NCBI RefSeq assembly: GCF_000420645.1
Contig: NZ_ATVI01000007.1
Location: forward strand, 426,934 to 490,933
Reading direction: 5' to 3'
Origin: Nevskia ramosa DSM 11499
Lineage (GTDB): Bacteria > Pseudomonadota > Gammaproteobacteria > Nevskiales > Nevskiaceae
Length of the DNA stretch: 64,000 nucleotides
How positions within the stretch are numbered: the first letter of the stretch is position 1; each line of letters opens with the position of its first letter. The notes under the pieces were generated by a model. The model did not search any database. It saw only the letters and a program-made list of their open reading frames with translations, and was not told where the DNA came from. Made by a program: the position numbers and the translations under genes. Of the stretch, positions 34,136-47,130 are shown one piece after another.

Positions 34136-36364
34136 TCAGGCCTTCGGCGGCGTTCTGACGGCTTCCCTGCCCGCCCAGTAAAGCACCACCACCAGCAAGG
34201 CATACGGCAGCACCGACAACAGATCCGCGTTTGCACCTTCGAAGAACGGATTGTGGGCCGTCGACCAGTCGGTGATGAAAGTATCGAAGTCGCTCAGCAC
34301 GCCGGCGGTGAAGGCGATGATGATGCCGGCCAGGGCACCGCCGGCGATGTAACCGGAGGCCATCAGCACACCCGGACTGCGGTCGCCGGCCGCGCTCTGT
34401 TCCTCGGCCGTGGCATTGCGATGCTCGGCCTGCCGGTTGCGTCGGCGATCGACCGCCCAGCGCACCAGACCGCCGACGAAGATCGGCATCGACGATGACA
34501 GCGGCAGATAGACGCCGACCGCAAACGCCAGCGACGGCACGCCGCACATCTCCAGCACCAGGGCGATCATCACCCCGAACAGCACCAGCGCCCACGGCAG
34601 TTGCCGGTCGAGAATGCCCTTGATGATGTAGGACATCAGCACCGCCTTGGGGGCATCGTACTTGCGCACTTCGCTGCCATCCGGTCGCTGCTTGTAGGCG
34701 CCGTTGATGCCCGGATCGACCAAGTAGACAACCTTGCCGTCGTCACCGACCAGGTACTTCCCGGCGGGGCCGCCAGCAAGATCGGTCTTGTGCCAGACCC
34801 GATAGCGATGGCCATCCTGCTCGGCCTGCGGGCCCTGCAAGCCTGCGGTCTCGGTGAGCTTTGCAGCGTCGGTGCTCAAACCCGGCGCCACCTGCGCGAT
34901 CGGTACGTAGACGGTGGCGGCATCGTTGAGCTTGATCAGGATCGGCCCGAGCATCAGCGCCGAGGCCAGTGCGCCGAACAGGATCGCGTACTGCTGCAGG
35001 CGCGGTGTGCCGCCGACCAAGAAACCGGTCTTCAGATCCTGCGAGGTGGTGCCGGCGTTGCTGGAGGCAATGCAGACGATCGCGCCGACCGACAACGCGG
35101 TGACGTAGTACGGCCCGCCGGTCCAGCCGACCAGCAGGAAGATCAGGCAGGTGAACAGCAGGGTCGCCACGGTCATGCCGGAAATCGGATTGCTCGATGA
35201 GCCGATCTCGCCGGTCAGCTGCGAGGACACGGTGGAGAACAGGAAGCCGAACACCAGGATCAGCAGCGCGCCGAGCAGGTTCATGTGCAGCGGCGTGGCC
35301 AGCATGATGGCGACGACCAGCAGCAGCGAGCCGATCAGCACCCACTTCATCGGAATGTCCTGATCGGTGCGCTTGCTGCGCATGCTGCTTTGGCCGACAC
35401 CGGCGCCGCCGAAGCTCCGCAAGGCGTCCCGCAGGCTGTGCCAGATCATCGGTATCGCCCTGACCAGACTGACGATGCCACCGGCCGCCACCGCGCCGGC
35501 GCCGATGTACAACACGTAGGCACCGCGGATGTCGTCCGGGCTCATGTCCCGGATCAGCTTGACGCCGGGTGCCAGCGGCACGGTCAGCGCATCGCCGAAG
35601 AAAGCGATCATCGGGATCAGCAGCAGATAGGCCAGCACGCCGCCGGCGCACATCAACGCGGCGATCCGCGGCCCGATGATGTAGCCGACGCCAAGCAACT
35701 CAGGGGAGATTTCGCAGCTGATCGAGCCCGCCTTCAGCGGCGCGCCGAAGACCTGCTCCGGCACATCCTTCCAGCCCTTGAAGGCGACGTTCAACGCCTT
35801 GTACAGCAGGCCGATGCCGAAACCCGCGAAGATGATCCCGGCGCGGCTGGCGTTGGCGCGGCTGTCATCGGCGCTGCCCTTCGATAACTCCGCCGCCTTC
35901 AGCACTTCAGCGCAGGCGGTGCCTTCCGGATATTTCAGGGTCTCGTGCTGGGCGACGATCAAGCTGCGCCGCAGCGGGATCATCATCAGGATGCCGAGCA
36001 GCCCGCCGAGCACGCCGACCAGCAGCACCCGCAGGATGTCGAGATCGAAACCGAGGATCAGGATCGCCGGCAGGGTTACGCCGAGACCGAAGGCGATCGA
36101 TTCGCCCGCCGAGCCCGCGGTCTGGACGATGTTGTTTTCGAGGATCGTCGAATCGCGGCCGCCGGCTTTCGAAACCAGGCGAAACAGGGTGATCGCAATC
36201 ACCGCCACCGGAATCGAGGCACTGACCGTCAGCCCGACCTTGAGCACCAGATACAGCGACGAAGCGCCGAAGACCATGCCGAGCAAGGTGCCGAGCACCA
36301 CGGCGCGCACGGTGAATTCGGCAATCTGCCGATCTGCCGGGATGAAAGGCTCGGGGGGCGTCAT
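34136..36364 (-). CDS. OPT-family oligopeptide/metal-chelate transporter
   Basis: A 742-aa integral membrane protein of the oligopeptide transporter family with about 14-16 hydrophobic segments. Typical parts are VRAVVLGTLLGMVFGASSLYLVLKVGLTVSASIPVAV at the start (two helices), ENNIVQTAGSAGESIAFG (the conserved NxxQT-GxA motif), and GVPSLAFAVGVYLPLSSS near the C-terminus. Start ATG 36364 has GGAG six bases upstream; the frame remains open to 37699 but overlaps the opposing helicase gene and is not coding. It may import small peptides or siderophore-like metal chelates. It is divergent from the helicase. Confidence 0.92.
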   Translation of the reverse strand: MTPPEPFIPADRQIAEFTVRAVVLGTLLGMVFGASSLYLVLKVGLTVSASIPVAVIAITLFRLVSKAGGRDSTILENNIVQTAGSAGESIAFGLGVTLPAILILGFDLDILRVLLVGVLGGLLGILMMIPLRRSLIVAQHETLKYPEGTACAEVLKAAELSKGSADDSRANASRAGIIFAGFGIGLLYKALNVAFKGWKDVPEQVFGAPLKAGSISCEISPELLGVGYIIGPRIAALMCAGGVLAYLLLIPMIAFFGDALTVPLAPGVKLIRDMSPDDIRGAYVLYIGAGAVAAGGIVSLVRAIPMIWHSLRDALRSFGGAGVGQSSMRSKRTDQDIPMKWVLIGSLLLVVAIMLATPLHMNLLGALLILVFGFLFSTVSSQLTGEIGSSSNPISGMTVATLLFTCLIFLLVGWTGGPYYVTALSVGAIVCIASSNAGTTSQDLKTGFLVGGTPRLQQYAILFGALASALMLGPILIKLNDAATVYVPIAQVAPGLSTDAAKLTETAGLQGPQAEQDGHRYRVWHKTDLAGGPAGKYLVGDDGKVVYLVDPGINGAYKQRPDGSEVRKYDAPKAVLMSYIIKGILDRQLPWALVLFGVMIALVLEMCGVPSLAFAVGVYLPLSSSMPIFVGGLVRWAVDRRRNRQAEHRNATAEEQSAAGDRSPGVLMASGYIAGGALAGIIIAFTAGVLSDFDTFITDWSTAHNPFFEGANADLLSVLPYALLVVVLYWAGREAVRTPPKA

Positions 36365-36535
36365 GGAAACTCCGTCGCGGTGGGTGGAACTCGGTGAGCA
36401 AATGACACGCCATCCGATCCATCCCGGCAGAATGCCGCAGCCGTGACCACCGCATCTACAACTGGCAAGCCAGCCCGCCCTCTGAAGCCCCGAGCGAAGG
36501 CGGCGGCGAAGTCTTTGGCTGGCGCCGAAGACGAG

Positions 36536-38800
36536 ATGACGGCGATCATCGTCCCGGTTCGCGAACTGGTCGAATTCACTGCCAAGCGTGGCGATCTCGA
36601 TCGCCGCTTCACGCCGGCACCAACCGGCCAGCAAGGCATCGCCGGCCACGCCAAGGTCACCGGGCGGCGTCCGGATGGGTACGAGCGTGAAGTCGCATTG
36701 GAAGGTCGACACGAGGACCTGCGGGTCCGCGGCCGGGCCGATGGCTATGACGCCGCCGGCAACGAACTCGAAGAGATCAAGACCCATCGTGGCGACAGCG
36801 CGCGGATTCCCGACAACCATCGCGCCTTGCACTGGGCGCAGCTGAAGGTCTACGGCGCGCTGCTGTGCCGGGCGCGCGGGCTGGCATCGATCACCCTGAC
36901 CCTGGTCTATTTCCGCATCGACGACGAAACCGAAACCTCGACCAGCGAAAGCCACGAGGCGGCAGCGCTGTTCGGGTACTTCGAACAGCAGGCGGCGAAC
37001 TACCTGGCCTGGGCGCGCCAGCAGCAGGCGCATCGGCTGGCCCGCAATCAGGCCATCGAAGCGCTGACTTTTCCGCACGTCGAGTTCAACGCCGGCCAGC
37101 GCGCGCTTGCTGCCGCCGTATACCGCGCAACCTTGAACAAGCAGCCGCTGCTGGCACAGGCGCCGACCGGCATCGGCAAGACGCTGGGCACGCTGTTCCC
37201 GGCGCTGAAAGCCTGCACGCGGGCACCGATCGACAAGCTGTTCTTTCTCACCGCGAAGTCGCCGGGACGGCAAGTCGCGCTGGACGCGCTGGCGTTGATC
37301 CAGGGCGATCAGCCGGCGCTGCGGGTGCTGGAACTGGTGTCGCGCGACAAGAGCTGCGTGCATCCGGACAAGGAATGCCACGGCGCCTCCTGCCCGCTGG
37401 CGCGGGGTTTCTACGATCGCTTGCCAGTCGCGCGAGCCGCGGCGGTGAGCAGCGCGAAGCTCGATCAGCGCAGCGTGCAGACGGTCGCCGCCGAGCATGT
37501 CGTCTGCCCGTACTACCTGAGCCAGGAACTGGTCCGCTGGGCCGATGTCGTGGTCGGCGATTACAACTATTACTTCGATGCCCATGCGTTGTTGCACGGC
37601 TTGACCGTACTCAACGACTGGAAGATCAGCCTGCTCGTCGACGAAGCCCACAACCTCGTCGATCGTGCTCGCGACATGTATTCGGCAACGCTCGATCAAC
37701 GCGCCCTGCAGCGCGCGCGCAAGGCTGCACCCGACGAACTGCGAGCCTCACTGAATCGCGTGCAGCGACGCTGGCCCGCGGCCGATCTCGATGCGCCGGA
37801 TGGCTATCAAACTCTGGACACCCTGCCCGCCGCGCTGATCGACGCGCTATCGGATTTCATCGCCGCTGCGAGCAGGCTGCTCGGCGAAACGGGCGAGCGC
37901 CTGCCGTTCGACCTGCAGCAGTTCTTCTTCGATGCGATCGGTCTTGTGCGGCTGGCGGAAAGTTTCGGCCCGCATTCGATGGTCGATCTGAGCCGGCATT
38001 CTCCGGACGCCTTCAGCACCAAACCGGGCTCGACCCTGTGCGTCCGCAACGTCGTGCCGGCGCCATTCCTCGGTCCACGCTTCGCTGCCGCGCATGGCGC
38101 CGTGCTGTTCTCGGCAACGCTCAACCCGCCGGACTACTACCGCCAGCTGCTCGGGCTGGCCGAGGACACACCCTGGCTCGACATCGCGTCGCCGTTCTCC
38201 GCCGATCAGCTCTCGGTGCAGATCGCCAGTCGCATCTCGACCCGCTTCGATGCCCGCGAAGCTTCGCTGGCACCGATCGTCGCGCTGATCGCCACGCAGT
38301 ACCGCAAGCAGCCGGGCAACTACCTGGCCTTCTTCAGCAGCTTCGACTACCTCGATCGCGTGCTCGCCCGGCTGATCGAAACGCATCCGGAACTGCCGGT
38401 CTGGGCGCAGCAGCGGCGCATGGACGAGCCGGCACGCCTCGCCTTTCTCGAACGCTTCAGCGCGACGGATCAGGGCATCGGCTTCGCCGTGCTCGGCGGC
38501 GTGTTTTCCGAAGGCATCGACCTGCCCGGCGCACGGCTGATCGGCGCCTTCGTGGTGACGCTCGGCATTCCGCAGATCAACCCGGTCAACGAAGCGATGC
38601 GGGCGCGGCTGGAAACCCTGTTCGGCGCCGGCTACGAATACGCCTACCTGTATCCGGGCCTGCGCAAGGTGGTTCAGGCCGCGGGGAGAGTGATCCGCCA
38701 TCACAGCGATCGCGGCACCGTGGTGCTGGTCGATCGCCGGTATGCGCGTGCCGACGTGCAGGCCTTGCTGCCGGCCTGGTGGGCGATCACGCGCTCCTAG
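36536..38800 (+). CDS. DinG/Rad3-type ATP-dependent helicase with N-terminal PD-(D/E)XK-like nuclease
   Basis: A 754-aa superfamily 2 helicase of the XPD/DinG group. An N-terminal PD-(D/E)XK-like segment (RADGYDAAGNELEEIKTHRG, then HWAQLKVYGALL) precedes the motor. Walker A is QAPTGIGKTLG near residue 208. Four cysteines at about residues 273-324 (KSC, KEC, ASC and VVC) fit an Fe-S cluster, and LLVDEAHNLVD is the DEAH box near 367. Late motifs are VLFSATL, GVFSEGIDLPG and QAAGRVIRHHSDRG. ATG 36536 is preferred because the family usually begins about here (VRELVEFTAKRGDLD); an in-frame GTG at 36443 adds a low-complexity Lys/Ala tail. DNA repair role likely. Confidence 0.9.
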   Translation: MTAIIVPVRELVEFTAKRGDLDRRFTPAPTGQQGIAGHAKVTGRRPDGYEREVALEGRHEDLRVRGRADGYDAAGNELEEIKTHRGDSARIPDNHRALHWAQLKVYGALLCRARGLASITLTLVYFRIDDETETSTSESHEAAALFGYFEQQAANYLAWARQQQAHRLARNQAIEALTFPHVEFNAGQRALAAAVYRATLNKQPLLAQAPTGIGKTLGTLFPALKACTRAPIDKLFFLTAKSPGRQVALDALALIQGDQPALRVLELVSRDKSCVHPDKECHGASCPLARGFYDRLPVARAAAVSSAKLDQRSVQTVAAEHVVCPYYLSQELVRWADVVVGDYNYYFDAHALLHGLTVLNDWKISLLVDEAHNLVDRARDMYSATLDQRALQRARKAAPDELRASLNRVQRRWPAADLDAPDGYQTLDTLPAALIDALSDFIAAASRLLGETGERLPFDLQQFFFDAIGLVRLAESFGPHSMVDLSRHSPDAFSTKPGSTLCVRNVVPAPFLGPRFAAAHGAVLFSATLNPPDYYRQLLGLAEDTPWLDIASPFSADQLSVQIASRISTRFDAREASLAPIVALIATQYRKQPGNYLAFFSSFDYLDRVLARLIETHPELPVWAQQRRMDEPARLAFLERFSATDQGIGFAVLGGVFSEGIDLPGARLIGAFVVTLGIPQINPVNEAMRARLETLFGAGYEYAYLYPGLRKVVQAAGRVIRHHSDRGTVVLVDRRYARADVQALLPAWWAITRS

Positions 38801-38852
38801 ATCGTCTCCATGACCTGCCTCTGGGAAGGCCAGCCATGGCTTCCGTGCCTGC

Positions 38853-39713
38853 TCACTTCGCCGGCAGCAGCCGCGAGTGATTGAACATGCGCGCACCCAA
38901 CGCTCTTGCGCTGTTCTCGTCGCAATGCGGAATCGCCGACAGCCGCGGGCATTGCGCCTTTAGCTGGTCCAGCGTCACCACGTCGTTCCAGCGCGTATGC
39001 GCCACACACACCGCGCCCTGCGGCGACCAGCCAGCCTCGAACACATAGCTCGCATCGTCCGCCGCGCCACGCTTCTGGATGCCGAGGTCGTCGAAGTTGT
39101 CGATCGACGTGCCCTGCTTGGTGTGCGGCGTGCCGTCACCACAGTAGTCCGCGCGCGCCATGCGCACGCAGGCAGCGTGGAACGGTGCCAGGCTCTCGCC
39201 ACTCGGGCCCTTCTCCCACGGCGGATAACCCCAGCGCACGCATTTGGCGACCACGCCCGAAATGCAACTGACGGTGATCTCGCCGTCGCGGCCCGGATGC
39301 CCCGGTGCGAGTTTCAGCGGCAGCCCCCAGGTTTCGCCATCCGCATTCGGCGCGCAGGCGTTCTTCCAGCCACCCTGCCCGTCCGAGGTCTCGAACTCGT
39401 GACGCAACACCTGCGGCTGCTTCGGGTCCGGGGTGATCGACTTGAGTTTCATCGGCGCGACCTGCCCGCCGTCGATGCCGACGTGAATCACCGCGCCTTC
39501 CAGTTCGCGCCCGCGCAGTACCCGGCCATCCGGCATGCGCAGCACGAATGCGCTGCCGTCCACGTCCAGCGTGGCGCCGGCGGCGACCGCGGCGGGCGAT
39601 TCGGGGGCGGCGGCAGGCGGCGGTGTCGCGGCAGAGTCCTGCCGGTTGCAGGCAGTCGAAGCCGCAGCGAGGACCAGCACCGCGAGCACACGCGGCAGCG
39701 CAAGGATGTTCAT
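38853..39713 (-). CDS. Secreted lipoprotein with ADYC motif
   Basis: A 286-aa predicted lipoprotein. VLVLAAASTACNR is a signal peptide with lipobox STAC. An Ala/Pro-rich linker leads to a domain with about eight cysteines including RADYCGDGTPHT, the name-giving Ala-Asp-Tyr-Cys motif of the ADYC domain family (from memory). Function unknown; the disulfide-rich fold suggests an extracytoplasmic binding or enzymatic role. The mid-region GWKNACAPNADGETW and HAACVRMARADYC look like conserved cores. Start ATG 39713. It lies 116 bp downstream of the LQG-repeat protein on the same strand, suggesting joint expression. Confidence 0.85.
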   Translation of the reverse strand: MNILALPRVLAVLVLAAASTACNRQDSAATPPPAAAPESPAAVAAGATLDVDGSAFVLRMPDGRVLRGRELEGAVIHVGIDGGQVAPMKLKSITPDPKQPQVLRHEFETSDGQGGWKNACAPNADGETWGLPLKLAPGHPGRDGEITVSCISGVVAKCVRWGYPPWEKGPSGESLAPFHAACVRMARADYCGDGTPHTKQGTSIDNFDDLGIQKRGAADDASYVFEAGWSPQGAVCVAHTRWNDVVTLDQLKAQCPRLSAIPHCDENSARALGARMFNHSRLLPAK

Positions 39714-39829
39714 GGCAATCCGGAGAGCATGACCCGCAGGCTGGCGGCCTGCCGCGCAAAAGAATACGTCCGCCGGACAAGACCCAGGCGGACGCAAGGG
39801 AAAGATTCTGAACCCGGGATGGGGCGGGC

Positions 39830-40114
39830 TCAGCGCAGCGATACCGTCTCGCCGCTGGGCAGGGTCACCGCGAGGTACTTGCCGGCCTGCGTGCCGGTGG
39901 TGGTCTGGCCGTTGAGCAGGATGCCTTGCAGCGTGATGCCTTGCAGCGAGATGCCTTGCAGCGTAACGCCTTGCAGCGTGACGCCCTGAAGAATCGGGCC
40001 CTGAAGCACGGGGCCGTTGAGCCTGACTCCAGCCTGTGTCGGCATGGACAGGGCAGCGAAGACCAGCGCAGCGGTGGCGAGAGCGGAGAAAGAGAAGGAC
40101 TTGGAAGTGGTCAT
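39830..40114 (-). CDS. Small secreted pentapeptide-like LQG-repeat protein
   Basis: A 94-aa protein with a cleavable signal (LATAALVFAALSMPTQA) and then about eight five-residue repeats of the form xLQGx (VLQGP, ILQGV, TLQGV, TLQGI, SLQGI, TLQGI, LLNGQ) from residue 30 to 69. The ending YLAVTLPSGETVSLR may cap the repeats. The DNA shows matching 15-bp units at 39911-40022. Pentapeptide repeats with Leu at the central position fold as quadrilateral beta-helices, but this is very short and may dock to another protein. The ADYC lipoprotein follows. Function unknown. Start ATG 40114. Confidence 0.82.
   Translation of the reverse strand: MTTSKSFSFSALATAALVFAALSMPTQAGVRLNGPVLQGPILQGVTLQGVTLQGISLQGITLQGILLNGQTTTGTQAGKYLAVTLPSGETVSLR
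39911..40022 (-). repeat. Tandem 15-bp repeat encoding LQG pentapeptides
   Basis: About seven units near CTTGCAGCGTGATGC (plus-strand view), some perfect and some with 2-4 changes, each encoding one x-L-Q-G-x unit of the 94-aa secreted protein. Copy number could vary between strains by slippage. Confidence 0.8.
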
Positions 40115-40285
40115 GGCGAAACTCCTGCAGGTGTGTTCGAGAGGAGAATTCCTTTCGATGAAAACAGGCTACGCCCGGCCTGTTTCCACCCAAGTTCCAA
40201 ATCCTGAAACATGATGTCCGGGATGTTTCCGCTCATCCGCTCCTGCAATCGCAGAGGCCTGACGCCCCTCCTCACTCACCCGCCT

Positions 40286-41044
40286 CTATCTGCCGTAATT
40301 CGGCCCATCGGACGGCAGATACTCGTAGCCGCCACCATGCCCGCGCACCGTGCGGATCACGGTCGGATCGCCCGGCACTGGCTCGATCTTGCGCCGCAGG
40401 CGCGTGATGCGCAGGTCGATGGCGCGGTCGAAGACCTCGCCCGGATCGGTGCCGGACAACTCCAGCAGCTTCTCTCGCGAAAGCACCACGTTGGGGTGAT
40501 CGGCAAAGGCGGTCAGCAAGCCGAACTCGGCACCAGTGACGGGCAGCACCTCGCCAGAGGTATCGACCATGCGCCGACGCGTGCGGTCCAGCTTCCAGCG
40601 GCCGAACCAGGCTTCTCCCGGCGCGCGCTGGCGTTCGACCGCGCTGACCGGCATCGCCTCCAGTGGTTGGATGTTCTGCGAGGGACGCCGCCGCAGCACG
40701 CTGCGCACGCGTGCGAGCAGCTCTCGCAGATCGGCCGGCTTGGCTACGTAATCATCGGCGCCCAGTTCCAGGCCGACCACCCGATCCGCCGTCGCGTCGT
40801 TGCTGGTCAGCATGATGACCGGCACATCGGAGCCGGCGCGCAGCCAGCGCAGCACAGAAAGGCCGTCCTCGCCGGGCATGATCAGATCGAGGATCACGCA
40901 GTCCGCCGGCGCAGTCGCAAACGCGGCGCGCAGGGCCGGGCCACCGTCCAGGCTCAGCACCTCGTAGCCCTGGCTGGATAGATAGTCCACGACCAGTTCG
41001 CGCAGCATGTCGTCGTCGTCGACCACGGCGATGCGGGATTTCAC
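40286..41044 (-). CDS. OmpR/PhoB-family response regulator
   Basis: A 252-aa two-component regulator. The receiver domain has VVDDDDMLREL (acidic pocket), DCVILDLIMPGEDGL (phosphorylated Asp), TSNDA and KPADLREL (Lys). The C-terminal winged helix ends with RAIDLRITRLRRKIEPVPGDP and IRTVRGHGGGYEY, typical of OmpR. The start is taken as GTG 41044, one base after the sensor-kinase stop with GGAG upstream; the open frame further up overlaps the kinase gene. It is co-translated with the multi-PAS kinase, so they form a pair. Confidence 0.93.
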   Translation of the reverse strand: MKSRIAVVDDDDMLRELVVDYLSSQGYEVLSLDGGPALRAAFATAPADCVILDLIMPGEDGLSVLRWLRAGSDVPVIMLTSNDATADRVVGLELGADDYVAKPADLRELLARVRSVLRRRPSQNIQPLEAMPVSAVERQRAPGEAWFGRWKLDRTRRRMVDTSGEVLPVTGAEFGLLTAFADHPNVVLSREKLLELSGTDPGEVFDRAIDLRITRLRRKIEPVPGDPTVIRTVRGHGGGYEYLPSDGPNYGR

Positions 41045-41045
41045 G

Positions 41046-45578
<4,533 letters not shown>

Positions 45579-45843
45579 CAATCGTCCTGCCGGCGGCTCC
45601 GGAGCTGACTCTGAGGCGCGACAGACCGGACCGCAATTCGGCCGCGCCTGGCGAGTGTGGGCGCGGCCGGTGTCAACGGTGCTTCGGATCATGTCAGCTG
45701 GCTGAAACATGATGTCAGGAGCTTTGCAGACGCAATGTTGCAGAGAGTGAGTCAGTTCGGATAGCCCGTCCGAAAGCGAAACGCGGCCCGTGATCCGGGC
45801 CGCGCGGTCGACGATCGGAAGGCTTCGCCCGCCTGCGTCAACG

Positions 45844-46944
45844 TCATTTCTTCTCGCAGACGCACTGGTAAAGGCCGCATTCGAGCGTGTCTGCCTTGCA
45901 AACTGCTGCGAATCCCTTGCAGCCGTCGCCAAAGCAGGAGCACTGCGTTCCTTCGCAATCGTGGGGCAGCGGTTGCGCAGGCTTGGTACCCCACTTGAAC
46001 GGGGTCTTGATCAAGGGACTGACAGTCGCCTCGCGCTCCTTCTGCACTGAGGGCGGCGCCAGGCCGGCAGCAGCGCCACCGACGTTGTCGATCGGATCGA
46101 GCGCGGCCTCGCGACTGCGGCTCGCTGCCTCGCGCACCTTCTGCACCGCCGGCAACAGCAGGCAGATGCCCGGCTCGGTCTGTTCGGCCGAGATCACGAT
46201 GTCGTTGCCGTCGCCACCCACGTAGCTGATGCGCATGCCGACGTTCTGATCCGTACAGCCGACGTAACCGCCCTCGGGCAGGCCGTTGAACTCGCCGCTG
46301 CGCGTGCCGTTGATGGTGATGATCTGGTACGAATCGCCGGGCCTCGGCTCGAAGCCGTAGTAGGTCGAGAGCTTCAGCTCGCCTTCGATGTCCATCGTGT
46401 CGGCCGTCATCGTCGAGTACTGGCCGGGACCGGCAGCAAGCTGGTTGCTCCCCGCTGCGTCCCGCATCAGGCTGGCCGGCGTGGTGCCGCCCAAGCCCAC
46501 GTTCATAGTCGCGCTGCGGCCGCCGATGACCAACGTCCCGCCCTGCGTGCTGCTGCGGTGGATGAACTGGCCAGCGTCGAACACATGCGTGTCGCGATTC
46601 TCGATCCGCGCGCCCGGCAGCGTTTCCAGCACCGCCACGCTGCTGATCACCAGATCGCCGAAGGTCACCTTGGAATAGCCGGTCGGATCATTTTTCGGAT
46701 CGATCACCACGTAGTCCTGGCCATCCAGAAACACGTTGTCACCCGCACCCGGCACGCGGCGGCTGCTCCAGTTGGACGGGTTGAACCAGTTGCCATCCCG
46801 GCCGACGTAGTGCACGCCATCACCATTGACGTCGCCAGCCGCGACAGAGACGCCGCCAGCCGCAGCGGCCGGCTGCGACAGGGCAAAGCTCGCGAGTGCT
46901 GCGGCGACGAGCGTGGAACGGCGGAAGAAGGTCGAGGTGTTCAT
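45844..46944 (-). CDS. Secreted beta-rich protein with Cys-rich C-terminus and DUF1559-like motif
   Basis: A 366-aa exported protein. The signal peptide is [20 protein letters not shown]. The body resembles a beta-helix or autotransporter-like repeat region ([40 protein letters not shown] and [11 protein letters not shown]). Near residue 262 is [15 protein letters not shown], like the LLLPAVQxxREAAR motif of planctomycete DUF1559/prepilin-like proteins, with a weaker second copy ([12 protein letters not shown]). The last 40 residues have eight cysteines. It is upstream of the PAS kinase on the same strand. Function not recognised. Start ATG 46944. Confidence 0.75.
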   Translation of the reverse strand: MNTSTFFRRSTLVAAALASFALSQPAAAAGGVSVAAGDVNGDGVHYVGRDGNWFNPSNWSSRRVPGAGDNVFLDGQDYVVIDPKNDPTGYSKVTFGDLVISSVAVLETLPGARIENRDTHVFDAGQFIHRSSTQGGTLVIGGRSATMNVGLGGTTPASLMRDAAGSNQLAAGPGQYSTMTADTMDIEGELKLSTYYGFEPRPGDSYQIITINGTRSGEFNGLPEGGYVGCTDQNVGMRISYVGGDGNDIVISAEQTEPGICLLLPAVQKVREAASRSREAALDPIDNVGGAAAGLAPPSVQKEREATVSPLIKTPFKWGTKPAQPLPHDCEGTQCSCFGDGCKGFAAVCKADTLECGLYQCVCEKK

Positions 46945-47130
46945 GTTGGGGCTCCGAGGCAGGTCGAAAGCGAGTCACTTTCGCTGGAGCCCAGACTAGG
47001 CAGCGCGCGTATCAGCGCGATGCCACAGCACGGAAACATCGTGTCGGCGCGATGTCCGTCCGGAACCTTGTCTCACTTGGACTGGGGGACGCCCGCCGCA
47101 GAGGCGGGGTGAAGTCGAGGACGGCGACGT

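Noticed and set aside
36365..37699. Upstream extension of the OPT transporter frame
   Set aside because: It would overlap the helicase gene on the opposite strand by more than 1 kb. The true start with ribosome site is ATG 36364.
39911..40022. Short regular repeats taken as a CRISPR array
   Set aside because: The 15-bp units abut without spacers and encode in-frame pentapeptides.
45579..45932. Upstream extension of the multi-PAS kinase frame
   Set aside because: The 118 extra residues show no domain, and ATG 45578 has a good ribosome site. This stretch is probably the promoter region of the kinase operon.
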